64,000 bases of DNA, taken from assembly GCA_934045905.1 (NCBI GenBank), contig OW203762.1, forward strand, positions 16,710,345 to 16,774,344, given 5' to 3'. The first letter of the stretch is position 1. Each line of letters opens with the position of its first letter. Shown here piece after piece: positions 36,734 to 49,900 of the stretch. The translations under genes were made by a program, and so were the position numbers. A model generated the notes under the pieces. It had not been told where the DNA came from. It did not search any database and saw only the letters and a list, made by a program, of their open reading frames with translations. This stretch comes from Leuctra nigra. Taxonomy: Eukaryota; Arthropoda; Insecta; Plecoptera; Leuctridae.

Positions 36734-39700
36734 GTTTCGACTTTTTGATGTTGTTATAAAAACAAATTGAAACCTCTTTCCGAGCACTTTCGACTTGTTT
36801 TGTGGGGGGCGGATGAAGACTGGGGGAACGTGAAGGGATTTTTGAAAGAGTTGAACCGGTTAGGAAGGGGGTTGAAAAGTGGGTGCAATTTCCCCATCAT
36901 CCCCCGTCAACGTGTCTGCCTCAATTACCGGAACTTCAGTTTCACTTTCAACTTGAGAAGTTCCCGCTGGATTGAGATATTTTATCGCCTTGAATACCTG
37001 ATTTTTTTTATATAAAAACATAGTCTCAAAGTTCTAAAAGGTTAAAAACTGTTTTTGAGTTACAACAATATTCAAAAAGCCGGTCGTAAATCGAAAATAT
37101 TTCGTAAAAAGGATGAGAAATGATTCCGCCAAGTACACTATTAGCCACTCTTCTTTCATTTTCCAAGACCACCTTCAGGAAAAAAAAGTTGTTTGGAGTT
37201 TGAAGCGCGGTCTCTTAAAGGCCCACGTCTTCGTTTCCCAGGCAACACCCCCCCCCCCCCCCCCCCGACCCCTCGTCATGCAAGTTGTCTTCCATTCGCC
37301 CGGTATTCAGTATTCGCGGCAAAGCAAGTGGAGGCAAATGAGGCAATCTGTGGAACTGACGCGACCCAGGGAACTAACCTCTTCAACGAGCAAGTGACGT
37401 CACAGCTCCCGTAGGAGGCAGTCCATAAGATGAATGCATAAGTTATTCGCTTGCCTTTTGTGTTGTTGTTGCGGATGTGGCGAAAGAAAGATAGCCTTAT
37501 GTGACGTAAGAAACTTATTACAGTTGACTTTATATCAAGTTTATGATCGATGAAGATGCTTCTGGTTGCCGTCGGTAACTTATCGTCACACTCTCTTTGA
37601 GTCAATGGACCTGCACAAAATGATAACGAGACTCCTTTTCAAGATGAAATATTATTCGAGTCAATGGTGTGAAAACAATCGTTAGGTTCTAAATAGTATG
37701 TCCTTTGGTTGCTTCTGCCTCACGAGCTCTTTTGCTCTCAATACATCTAAAAAACGTAAGAAACCGTTATTCAACATGCATTTAACTGAAGGGTCAAATC
37801 CTGTCAATATCTTTGAACCGATCTAGTTTTTGTGGCTTGATTTAAATTCTAACAAAACGTTGGGCGCCATCTTCTTGTGGTGTCCAACGTTGTGCGTCTT
37901 GTGATTGGTCAGCTCGTTGTCATGGAAACCAATGTCCAGCATGCACCTCGCGCATGAATACACAAACGGACTACTTGAAAAGCAGTCGGAGATATCGACT
38001 ACGACTGTGTTGTCAGATTTATACATCGTAGAATTGTTGAAATATTTCGAAATCGTTGAAGATGTCTTCACTTTTAGATATAGCATGTAAAAAAAGAAAC
38101 ATAAAAATAATTTGTGGCGTTCAATATATAACATGGTACACGAAAAAACTAATATTCAAGGAAATACAAACGGGGAATGTTTCTAGTGATTTATTGCAAA
38201 TATTTCCTCAGCAAAATATAAAAGCGATTTTCTTTTGCAAAGATTGAATGGCCCCCTAGGGAGAATCGAATTCGACATGCTCTGAAAATTTAAGACATTT
38301 TCGCTTTTTTCAATGAACCAATAACGACAAAGTCGTAAATCTGTTCCAAAGGTATCTACCCACACGAATCGACCTTAAAATAACCATTCGTATTGAAATG
38401 TAAAGATTCAGTCAAATCCACATCGTGAAAAACAATGTATTTATTGATATATATTTTTTTTTTATTTTTTTTAATACAGACGAAATAGTTGTGAAAGCTC
38501 ACAACAGTTACCTTAATTCTCCCTATTTTAGCTTTAACTTTTTATGGCCAATCAAAGGATGAAATTAATATTATATTATTAAAAACTGAAACGAGTTTCA
38601 TTAAAGAAAATACATTACGAAATTCACCAATTTGTGTTCTTGTTACAAAATCGGTTTTTGTAATGCAGTGTACTACAACAATGTTTGGCAGTATCGAAAG
38701 AGTTCGAGCATAAAGTAACCAGGGTACAAGGTTATAACAATATACAGGTCACATTTACAATTCCGGATAATCGAGTTTCAAAAGCGAAGTTCGGTTTAAC
38801 TCATTGGGAGTCTTTATGTTTAAACATTCATTTCCAAGGAGTTTGGATTTCCCTGAAGTATTAAGAGTTAGATGTATCCCGAGGTAAATTCGGGAGATAA
38901 TGCTTTCTAAATACCATCGTAACTTTTGAACCAGTGAAATTATTTACAATATAAAAAACTTTACAGTGAAATTTCTTGAGTAACTGTACGTAAGATAACA
39001 TCTTGGATACAACATTTGGGCCTAGTTTTGATGCTGAATAAAGAATGCTAGAAAATATTTATATCTGTAAAGATTTTACCTTATCGTTGATTTTAATTAT
39101 ACTAATTAAAACTGCTTTTGGTTTATTGGTTGATATTTCGACGCTTGACTCTAAAAAACGGGGTGATTTGATACTTTTCAAATGTAAGTAATTTGAAAAG
39201 CTCAATGCTTATTCATTTTATCGCTAGAATTTACCTCGGAGTTGTATTTGAAATTAACTTCTTACGTTGCGTTTTCCCGTCACCGTTACGTCTATTGTAG
39301 GTCGATTATGAACTCATTTCATCTTCAAATTCTATATCCCACATTCCATTTAACCCTCCCAAAAACATAAACCGCAAAATCCACCAGAGATCATGTGTGA
39401 AATATTTCAAATCATATCACCATTTTCCTCTTCCCCTCGCAATAATGCTGTAACAAATACACTGGCCCCCTGATCCTCTTATCATCCTGCTGTGGTCTGC
39501 GTGTAGTTTCCAGTATTAAAACGCCGCCGGCTTACGTCCTGACATTACCTATCTCGAGCGAACAGAAGGTCAGCGGAGGCGCTGATTGGTCGGCAGGAGA
39601 GATCACGGCATTACACTTCCGATCGATCGACCTGCTTGCATCATTGCGGCGGACGTGTGAACGAGAACACATGTTAGGACAGATAGACAAGATTCACTGA

Positions 39701-42700
39701 TTTCGAACAGAAAACAGGCGGAGAAAAACAATAGGTCGAGGATGTAAACAGGTTCGATCTGTTATAATTGGAGAGAAGAATAAGATTCTTGGCTTTTATT
39801 CTTGGAATTGTATTTCTGGATTGTTTAATCAACGATTTACTTTCCTTGAAGATTATTGAAACGTTTGGGACTCCTTTTTAAGCTTTGTGAACTTAGCACT
39901 GCTTTGCAAATGAACGGTACAGGGAAATAACGCTATAAGTCCATTTTCTAAAAATATAGCAGTGATTTTTATGAGCTTTCAGAATATACCCCCGGTTTTT
40001 AGAAAATATTGACACGAAGTATTGAAAAACGCAATTGAAATATCGATTTGTATGGAAGATAGTACAAGTTTCTTCATAAAACTTCGTTCATCTCAGTTTC
40101 ATCCGGATGTGACTTATAGCGTTTTTTCCCTGTACCCTTCAAATAGTCTAAATGCGATGAATGATAACAATGGTGATTGGAAGATGTTGATGAAGTAATG
40201 TCGAGGTAGGTAGCCGCGAGGTTCGAGATGGGCTAATAGCTTTACTCCTTGCGCCAACTTGCTCCGTTCGAGGCGGTTCGAGGTTCTTTTGAAAGTCAGC
40301 TTATCTTTTTTCTCCCCAGAAGTCGGGATAATCCTCTAGGTACATGCTCATTGTCTGTTGACAATTGCCATGGTAGCCGTAAGGATATTGGAATCCGAGA
40401 CTAAATCATCATTGAAAAACTATTTAAATAATATCAGTTTAAAGAATTCCCTATAGGAAATAGAGTTGTCTGCGGAACTACTGATTTTTTTGACATTTTG
40501 TGATTGTTTGAAATATATCTCAAATTTGGACAAAGAAATTTCACAGAAATAATCTCTGCTCTTTTAATTTGGTTTCCGGTTTTCTCCAGGGGATGTAGTG
40601 CAGCAAATTTGCTTGAATATTAATTTACATGCAAAACAAAAGTTTACTTATCAACGCGTTAAACTGAATGTTCTCCTAGTTTATTCTACTGTTGTTTACG
40701 GGTTAGTGTAAAGCAAACTGTATAATTGTGATTCATAAATGAATATGAAGTATTCCATCCAACAAAAATTACTTTATTTGGGATTGACATGGCAATTTTA
40801 AAAAGCTACACAACTGCATACAATATTGTGCATCTAATATAGCTATTCATCCATCTGGAATCCAATATTTTACTCCTATTATGTTCCATTCACAGAAATG
40901 TTGTATACGTATTTAGTAAAAAAAAAACGAAAACATTCCTGCAGGAATTGATTTTATGCTAGTTTCACGAATGCATGTTTCTCTTCCACATTCTCAATTC
41001 GATTTGGCTCAATGTACTTTATTAAGCTGCTTCACATGAAGTGGAAATAAAATCATTGATTTCCCGAGAAAATTGATCCGATATTGAGAAGGAATTGATT
41101 GAATGGGAGTAGTTTCTTCAGTTTCTGACTAAAAATAAACCAAGTCATCCGTGAAAGATATGTATTATATAGAATTATTTCAATATGTTTATTACGAACG
41201 ATACAAAGGTGTCAGTTGGGATCTAAAAGCACTCACAACTCTACTTCATTTTCAAAGTTGCAACTGTGTAATTTATTTAGAACTAAGTACGATGGAAGAA
41301 TATATCGAGTGCTGTCAATGTTTAAAATGAATCATTTATGTATCCATGACGGACGAAAATAAAAGTTTAAAAAATACTCCGCGGTTACATTTCCTATAGT
41401 GCTGCTTTTAATCGCTTGTAAAATCTAATAGAAATACTATTTCCAATACCACAACTCTTACAAAGTTAGTTGTTTACGACGGTGCAGTAACATTGTCCCC
41501 ATACAAAAACCAACACCACTGACAAATTATTAATTTCGTGCAACTTGATACAAGCACCACGATGATAATATGTCATCATTTGTGACAGCTTCTGCTGTCT
41601 CAATCTATCAAGATAACTTGTCGAACTGTGTACCTACGTGTCGCGACATCCTCGTTCAGGATGTAGCATCAGATGACAAGTGACGTGAATCAGGATCACG
41701 ATAAGGACTTCCGTGTTGCATGTACAGTGACGTCAGCATGTATTATGTAGTCAGCCAATTGAAACTGGAATCAGAGTTGGAAGACACATTTATTCCTATT
41801 GAAAGTTTCAGATTATTGAAGTTTTGATAATAGTTCGTTTTACTGATTACTCAGTATTCATAGGAAAGCATTGAAATTTAAACGTTTAAGACTAATTTTA
41901 ATCTTAATTTCTATTACTGTAATTTACTTGAGTGGTCGTTGATAATAATTTATACTTACAATTGGGTTTTATGTTAATCTGTGTTCAGCATAAAGATATG
42001 AATGAAGTGTCAATTTACAATTTTCCTTGTAGACGAATAATAAAATAAAACGATTTCTAACATCGAATTCGTTGACATTATTAGTAATTTGGATCCTGTT
42101 TTAGAAATAGCGTGAAAGCTTCGAGCTTATTTTATATTGCGAGTTGAATTCCTGGAACTCTGTTCAAAAAGCTCTAATTTCAACTTTTCTAGAATGTGAT
42201 TGCTGGAGTCATGAAAAGGCATGTTTAAGTGAAAAGTTTAAAAAATGCTTAGGTCCGTTTTAATTCCTGATAAACAATAACTGAGTGCGCTGAGTAATTA
42301 TAATAAAGTCAAGCGAAACATGTTTAATATTTCCTTTCATGTCGTACGCCATCACTGACATTGTTACACAAATCCGATGACTTTTAACGAGTCCAGAACA
42401 TTTAACCCCCACTCATTTCAAAAACAAAAGCTGAAATGTCAATGAGGTAAAATGAGGAAAGGGTAACGTCATTGTTGCAGATGTCACGAAACATGTTAAC
42501 TTCACAACACAAAGTGCTGTCCAAAAGCTGACAATAACACTGTCAACATTTTCTCTCTTCTAGAATGTTGCGAAACAAATAGTCGATTAAGCTTCCGCGA
42601 ATTCCGACCGAGCGCCTAATATTAGAAGTATAAGGTTTTCCGGTTTCCCCGTCACAATATGGCGACTTTCTAGCGAAGAAATAACTTATTCATTAAACGG

Positions 42701-43138
42701 ATCGGTTCGATATTTTACGTGCTACAAGAGAAATTGTGTATTTAGGGTAGGAAAGTCAAACAATGGGGTTAATGTGAAGTTGACTCTTTTCGTTATAGCA
42801 GACGTCATATTATTTCATTGTGAGATCTGAGTTTGCTACATAGAGTATAATAACGAACTTTCTGAGTGGTGCTTTTGGGCTTCTGTGTGGGAAATCAAGG
42901 AGGGTTCTTGCCCTCACTAGATTCTTATAAATCAGAACAATTACTCTCATGCTTATAAGATGTCTTTAAACATTACCCCGCTGTTCGTCAATATCTTCAG
43001 CCCCAAATATTAGTTTAACCTTTTCTCATAAAATGTTAACATATTATTTTGTTTTCTTAACGTTTACATATTATTATTATTCACCTTTACACAAAAAGTG
43101 AACATTAAGCATCACATAACTCGTTTTTATTGTGTTAA
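36734..43138. other. Intergenic or intronic region between the divergent Side genes; no gene recognised
   Basis: Apart from the C run, no element could be defined. The stretch at about 39480-39680 is GC-richer and repeat-poor (CGCCGCCGG, ATCGATCGACC and GCGGCGGACG nearby), as might be expected of a promoter or conserved non-coding block. That is only an inference from composition and position. Confidence 0.45.
37248..37266 (+). repeat. 19-C homopolymer
   Basis: A run of 19 C. It creates spurious poly-Pro and poly-Gly open frames around it (37113-37414). Confidence 0.95.
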
Positions 43139-43731
43139 TAATTCAAATTCAATTCAATTCAATTTTAATACAATTTTATTTCTTCCAAAATTTTACAATT
43201 TTACCTTTTACCTAAACCATACGCTTTCCTTGTGCAACCTTTACATATTACATAATTACATATTACATTTACCTTTTACATATTGTTACATTATACCAAG
43301 AATCAGTAGTAAAATAAGCAATAGTGTTGAGATAAAAGGAGACACAGCGAAATAGAAACACAAAGAAGAGCATGGATAAGAGAAATAGTTTACAAGGGGT
43401 TGAGGGGGCATTTTATTTTGGAAGCAGCCAGCATAATGGAAAACCATTGTGCGCTGGCATACATTCTTTTACATTTCTAGAAATCAAAGCTAGTCGTCAG
43501 CTCAATCACAGATTAGAAACAACAAAAATATTATGTAAAGTATAGAAGATATTAAGAACAATCACTCGATACTACTTTTACGGAAAAGAAAGAAATTGGA
43601 CGATCGGATATTGAATATTGAAGTGAGAGGATATAAAAGACTTAATATTGAAATTAATTAAAATAGTGGTGGAGGGGGAAGATTATAGTAAATTTTAGTG
43701 AATTTATCAACTTCAAATCAAAATATTTCAG
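43139..43731 (-). mobile_element. LINE 3' untranslated region and (AATTG)n tail
   Basis: This lies downstream, on the minus strand, of the retroelement coding remnant at 43732-43896. It ends near 43139-43165 in GAATTGAATTGAATT, a short-repeat tail typical of some non-LTR retrotransposons. The part between is AT-rich with several ACATATT/TACAT repeats (about 43190-43290). Confidence 0.5.
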
Positions 43732-43896
43732 TTAACAAAAATTATCATAGAAATCCCTACCTACTTCTCTGATCCATGCGGTAATTAGTATTTTGAATAA
43801 TTTAATATTAGAAGTTTTACGAATATCGATAGGAAGCGCATTGAACAGACGTGGACCAATGTAACTTACGTGTTGTTGCCCTTTTTGTTTCTTACA
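43732..43896 (-). pseudogene. Remnant of a non-LTR retrotransposon ORF2 C-terminus
   Basis: The minus-strand frame reads KKQKGQQHVSYIGPRLFNALP and goes on with IDIRKTSNIKLFKI, a tryptophan (TAW) and a stop at 43732-43734. The Y-I-G-P-R-L-F-N-A-L-P...I-R...S...F-K pattern is the conserved C-terminal end of Jockey/I/CR1-type reverse transcriptase ORFs. Just upstream (above 43896) a TAA stop interrupts this frame. An adjacent frame holding ISRKQDMFGYRGENLGI (about 43901-43970) probably continues the same protein after a frameshift. It is a decayed 5'-truncated copy; no reverse-transcriptase catalytic motif is in the window. Confidence 0.7.
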
Positions 43897-44629
43897 GTAT
43901 TATGCCAAGGTTTTCACCCCTATAACCAAACATATCTTGTTTTCTAGATATAGCTCCTAATTCCCCTTGTTTGGACTTTAGTTTCAGCACAGACAAGTAA
44001 ACAGCCTTCGGCTTGTGTTTCTGTGGGTTTCAAAATTGTGCATAACGTTACATATTTTAGATATCGCTCCCCTTTCCCCCCAACTCTGGTGGCCTTTAGG
44101 ATAATAGCTCTTCTTTAAACAAAGAAGAAATTGATTATTTTATTAAACATGAATTATAAATATCATGCGTTGACAGTAAATATAAAGTTTTAAGTAAACA
44201 AAAACTGAATTAGAATTTTATTAAGCAAATAACAGTTTATTTTAAGGTCATGAGGGACTCATTTATATCCATTGTGTGTCCTTAAGGACGAACTCCGTTG
44301 CGTAGTTTCCCATATACGCCTAGCTGCTAGCTGAAATTAAATTCCTAAAGGCCGTTAACCGTAAAATAAGAAGTTCAGGAGAATATCTGGTGAATCTAGC
44401 ATGGCTTTATTGAGTATCATCACATACTTTCTTGATCATTTTTTCGAATGTTAGATCTTAATTTGGTTGGGTTCAACAAAATTCATATTTCGTTGATACC
44501 TTATCACCATTAATTTATATAGCAGCAGAATTAAACTTCAGGGAATAAATCTGTATATCATAAAGAGGGAAGTCCATTTCAATGATTCTTGAGGTGAGCT
44601 CATAAACCAGTATTGCGAGTCATTATGTA

Positions 44630-44790
44630 GGATAATACTTCAATATAACTGTATTTGTTGACATCAGTCAAATGGACATTGATGGATCTTGATTTCATAA
44701 TTCCAAAAGTTTGAAACGCAAAATCGAGAAAATGTACTTCTGCCCTTTTACCTCTGAGTTACAGAAATATAAAGGTAAGAAGACTTATTT
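44630..44790 (-). mobile_element. MITE-like repeat, copy 3 of 3
   Basis: AATACTTCAATATAACTG followed by TATTTGTTGACATCA (44637-44669) is an exact inverted copy of 3096-3130. CTGCCCTTTTACCTCTGAG (about 44752-44770) pairs with the CTCAGAGGTAGAAGGGCAG block of copy 1. Spacing between blocks is similar to copies 1 and 2. Confidence 0.6.
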
Positions 44791-47606
44791 CAGGATTTGT
44801 TTGTAGCGTTTGCATTCGTTACCACTTGTAATTAAATTGTATTGGATAACCGTTTCACGATTAATACATAAAAGATAATAGCTTCGAAGTTCGACTTTTA
44901 AGTTTAACTTTGATCTATTTATATACTCTCAATTGTTTTCTTTTTCTTTTCAAATCTAAACTTTAACTTATCTCTACAGCTGCAATTGAAATATAAACAT
45001 CTGTTCAGTTTTGTTTATATTTTACAAATGTAGGTAATTCTCGAAACTTTTGTCGCTCAACTGTTTTGTATCAAATGGATGCAACTACAAACAAAACATT
45101 CGATAAATAAATAATGTTCTCGATTTGCTGTGAACGATGTAGGTGCTGTCAGAGCATCAATTGTAATCCAAACATTAATTATCCAGTCATCCATTCATTA
45201 CATTTAGCTAATTAATTATTAACATAATAGAGGATTAAAAATACATGAATACGTCTATGTATCCGTCACAGACTGGCTTTTTATGCTCGTCATGCTTCAT
45301 CGATTATAATCTGTCCTGTAAGTAGCTACTCAGATTGATTTTTCTAGAAAGTTTCATTTTCTGTTAACTAGTTATTTTTCTGTCGAATGAATTTTATCCG
45401 CATGAAGGATCCTCTGTAATTGCATCCTCAGTTCAGGATCTCATCTCGGCAAAACTTTTGCGGCACACAAGTAATCTCAGCCAGCTTTTATACTTTACTT
45501 CCCTAAGCTGCTTACCATTCCTTATGCTCATCGCTTCCACTTCTTATCATATCCCTCTTCTATTCTTTACTTGGCTGGAAACATCAAACTTTTACATATA
45601 GCAACACTCTTATATTCACCTAATTACACTTTATACGTTTTCTTTCCGCTCGTTTCGCTTTCAGTTTCCTCTTCGATTTTCAAGACGGCGCTCTTTGGCC
45701 TGTATAGAGTTGACAGTACTCTACCACAAAATGTATCACTTTAATCTATCGAATCTCATAGAAATCGCTGCGAAAGATTTATTACTAGACTGGGACTGGG
45801 TTCTATCGGAGTATATATAGGTACAAAGAACTTTAATCCTTTGAAAGAACTTTGCGTTAGGCGTGATAACTTTCCGAGAGCGTAGACACTTATGGATCTC
45901 AACTTCTTTGCCCGATAATATTTCTTTATGTTGGACGATTTTTTCAGATGGAGTGAAAAGAGTTTTCTTGAATCCTATAAATATTAGAAGTATTGCTATT
46001 TCGATGAACTACCTCTTACTCGGTCTTTTCGCTGAAGTATTGCGATGCGATGAATATCTAGATAGGTATAAGTGTATAATTATATTATAATACATTTTAG
46101 TTGTACGTACGTAGTTTTAAACATTCTAAAGTAATTGTGTTTGATATATCTTTTCATTCATTAAAAGATAAACGTTATTGGTAATTATTTAATCTTACAT
46201 TCTTTACAAAATTAATCTTTCATAAGTACAAAAACAACTCTCATGAATAGAACAACGTATCATCATGGGACCCAATGAATTATTTTTTGAGCCCTTACTG
46301 CATGGACTATCATATTGTTTTTATTGACGGACAAAAGCACGCACTTGGCTCAAACTTAGTTCAAGTCATCTCCTTCATACACTAATGAGCTTCAATAACC
46401 AAGTTTCTGCTATAATACTAACCTGAAAGCGGCCGTTATACCGTTTATATAATATTACTCTATATTAGGGCATTATTCCGGCTCCCGTTTCCGAGCCTGC
46501 GTCGTAATTGTTTAATGCGACAGTAAACATACCTCTTAAGTGTTGGGAGCTTTGGACGAGTGTAGGGAGTCACTTGTCTTGTCCTGGCAAGGGCCGTGGG
46601 TCGATACTGGGCGAGGGCCTACATCGAAACAGAAGCAACTTCGAGTCCACCAACGCAAATGCGATCGCTTTGGAGGCAAGATGTGGGTTTCACATCGGGA
46701 ATTGTAGATATAGCTTATGAAGTGGTTGTGGTGGTGAGTGTTGGGAGAATATGAGGAGGAACTTGAGGGTTATTATGATGTTGTTATGTGATATTAGGAG
46801 GCGAATATTTGTGTTTTCAATTTAAAATTAAGATTAATACCGTATTTAAATGATGGGTTAAAATAATCTTCAACAACTTATTTGGTCAAAAATTAAAGCA
46901 ATGTCCAAAATAAATCGTACTTATCATATTTTTTAAGATGTATGCGTAATTTTTTTATTGAAATCTTATGCTTATACTGTTGTTGCAATTCTATCTGATA
47001 TCATTTTGAAATCACTGTATTTTATATTTGGTCTACAGATAAACTCCGATTGGAGGAGCTTGTGGGAATAATAATCTTGCCTTTCTGTTCTTTGTATAGT
47101 ATCTTGTGTGATTTTTAAAAATATGATACCATTGAAATATTATGTTTGCTTATCTAAACTAGCCTATTTTGAATATATACCTAATATTTAGTAAAATATG
47201 TCAGCTAAATGGTGTAATTTCTAGATTAAAACTTTTTTGTTAGAATTATCATATTCAGGTCAAGTTCAGTTTTCCTTGACGATAAGAGTAAGTTACCAAA
47301 TATTCATAGAAAACGGCGAACATAGGATCTTATAATAAATGCAAAAGTTAATGAAACGTCTTTTGCAATTGATTGGAATTGGGATGAACAGTCAGATAAG
47401 AAATTGAATACCGTATAATGTTGAACACGTGGTCAAGTCCACGATATATTCCCCATCATTCTTCGTATTTCGCCTCACGTTATTTCGTAACCGATGTGTC
47501 TCCACATTTATTTCATTTACGTTTTTCCCACTAATCTCCTAAACTACGTGTCCTACATGGGCGACATATTGATTTCGCTCGAGTAAAACTGCAGTAAACC
47601 TCCGTC

Positions 47607-47651
47607 CCGACGCCCGACGCTTCATCCTCGCGGCGTCGCGACGGGCGTCGG
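47607..47651. other. GC-rich inverted repeat
   Basis: CCGACGCCCG (47607-47616) and CGGGCGTCGG (47642-47651) are perfect 10-bp inverted repeats with a 25-nt GC-rich loop that itself contains GACGC/GCGTC. The sequence is unusual for this AT-rich locus. Its function is unknown. Confidence 0.6.
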
Positions 47652-48872
47652 TTGATCCATGTAACTTCCTGACGGCCTCGTCGCGTGATTGCCTCACATA
47701 AACGTCACTCGAATTCTACCGCTGACGATCGCGGGGTTTAGTCGAGCCAATTCCCTTACTCGACTGGAGTTGCAACTGAACTGGGCCATTGAAACTTCGT
47801 GGTAGGGTAATATACTTTTTACATGCATTTGGGTGTCGGGAGAGTTTCTGCTCATTCACATAGAGGGTGTTCCGTTGAAGCGGATCTGAGGAGGAATTTG
47901 TTGTAAAAAGAGGACTATGAGGAAAGTTTAAGTGAATTATTTTCTGAACTATTTTCTGAGCAAAGAATTAATTGTGTATACACACACAAAGTTGTAACTT
48001 ACACAGACGTACAATCATGGTTCCCAAAATAAATGTTGATTTGTCATGCGTTCTAATTTTCAATTTAATTTGGAATTTTACTACATAGTAAGCCAATTAA
48101 TTGTATTCACAAATTGGGCACCCGACAATTGCATTAGCTACTATTAATATTGATGGTTTATTGTTTTTTTGTCACAATTAGATAATCGTTACCTATTATT
48201 AATACAAGAATGTGATGTAGTTAAAGTAACGTGTGAGCTTTGAATATTTTCCGTAAAAGGGGATAATCGTTTCACCTAAAAGGTTTAATATAAACCTATT
48301 AGAAAACCACCCCACGAGATTATAGATTTGGACCGACACATAATATAGGTATAGAGTATTAAACTTTTTTTTTACAGAAGTCGTAATCTGACGGCATTTT
48401 AAGTGTTTAACTGATGAACTTTCTTCTAAGCTTTGACAGTGAGTTTTATGAATTGCCTTCAGTCATCTACATTTTGAGGAGTGAATATTGAAATCTGCTT
48501 ATAAAGAGCGTCAAATGGCCGGTTGAACGACTAAAGGATTGTCGAAAGTTAGATTTCACAGCGGATGATGAACAAGAATGGGTAATACGATCAAAAGCAA
48601 TAGGGCGGCAAATGTTTTAAAAACCAAACCAAGCGATGAAAATATCACAAAGTTTGTAATTTTAAAATAAAATGGAATTGTTCATGGAAGCTTTCTTTCC
48701 TCGTTAATTATTTACTCAGAAGTACTTCTAAGATTTAATATTATCTTTATCAAATGATTTGTGTAATTTTCTTATGGCTGGTAGGGATACTACTTAGTTC
48801 CATTACATAATATTCAATGGAACAAGGCACAATCTTGTGTTTCATCTGTTTCTGTGTCCTAGTAATGATTTA

Positions 48873-49264
48873 CCCCATAAAAAACACTCCGTGTAAAAAA
48901 ACAGCTAAGTCTCTTCAACTAAAAAAAAAAATTATGAAATCTAAAAATTCTGCACTGAAACGTAGTGATATCAAAAAATGAGCCAAGTCAAAACTTTATT
49001 TGAAAATTAAAAAATACTTGGCGCATCGTGTATATAAATAGCTTAGAAGTATAGGCTAGATATAAATACATATACTTATAGTACCTATACCTACAATGGC
49101 CTAAAAAACGATGCGCCAAGTATTTTTTAATTTTCAAATAAAGTTTTGACTTGGCTCATTTTTTGATATCACTACGTTTCAGTGCAGAATTTTTAGATTT
49201 CATAATTATTTTTTTTAGTTGAAGAGACTTAGCTGTTTTTTTACACGGAGTGTTTTTTATGGGG
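48873..49264. mobile_element. Long foldback element (156-bp arms, 80-bp spacer)
   Basis: The left arm 48873-49028 (starting CCCCATAAAAAACACTCC) and the right arm 49109-49264 are reverse complements with one mismatch in 156 bp, in an A-run. The spacer is AT-rich with TATAAATA-like strings. Such identity implies recent formation or gene conversion between the arms. It is probably a foldback or MITE-type element; no target duplication was clear. Confidence 0.9.
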
Positions 49265-49429
49265 ATATCACTTATTTTTTTAGTTTATTTACACAACTTG
49301 TAAAACTTATTAGGGCAACAATGGCTAATTCCTTTAAAAAAATACGACATTTCCGAATTAGTTACTAAAAAAATATTGTTTGGAGCTAAATTTAAACTTA
49401 AAGTGATATGCCATGAAGAATTGCGAAAG

Positions 49430-49900
49430 CATCGTTCCAATAGGTCCAGCCGTTTTCGAGATATGGCATCACTTCCGGTTTTCAAAATGGCGGCTGAAAG
49501 CTCTTACACATTGTAGGTATTAATATGTATATAAATACTAATATTTCATTATAAGCCTTCTGAATATAAAGTTGGTTTTTATATAAAGGGAAGTGAATTT
49601 AAGCAGATTTCGCTAAACTATGACGTCATTTCCGGTTTCAATAATTAGAAAACTTTAATTTAACTATTGTTATTTCATAAAGAGGACCGTCTGAATCGAT
49701 TGGCGCAAATTTCGTTCCGATCGGTTAAGCCGTTTTTGAGATATGACGTCACTTCCGGTTTCAAAATGGCGACTACCGGTTTGATTTATAAAAAGGCACC
49801 TCAGACGCCAAAAGTGCACATGTGGTAAAAATTTCAGATCGATCGGCTAAGCCGTTTAGGCTGTGGCGGTGATAGCGGTGTTTCCTGATATCATCAGATA
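49430..49900. repeat. Degenerate repeat array with CACTTCCGGTTTCAAAATGGCG modules
   Basis: Related modules (TGACGTCACTTCCGGTTTC and an AAAATGGCG segment) start at about 49465, 49621 and 49745. They alternate with GATCGGTTAAGCCGTTTTTG modules (about 49717 and 49836) and GAGATATG segments. Spacing is about 120-160 bp. It lies 165 bp from the 156-bp foldback and may belong to the same transposon. Confidence 0.55.

Larger units (their letters stand above)
43897..48872. other. No gene recognised
   Basis: Contains the third MITE copy (44630-44790). There are GC-richer unexplained patches at about 46480-46700 and 47570-47760, the second with a GC-rich inverted repeat. The rest is AT-rich single-copy-looking sequence. 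Confidence 0.45.

Noticed and set aside
37113..37414. Plus-strand open frames with poly-Pro
   Set aside because: Created by the 19-C homopolymer; no homology or splice support.
43897..44035. Lys-rich minus-strand open frame upstream of the LINE remnant
   Set aside because: Part of it (ISRKQDMFGYRGENLGI) may be the frame-shifted LINE protein, but the rest is not recognisable, so it was not listed as a separate gene.
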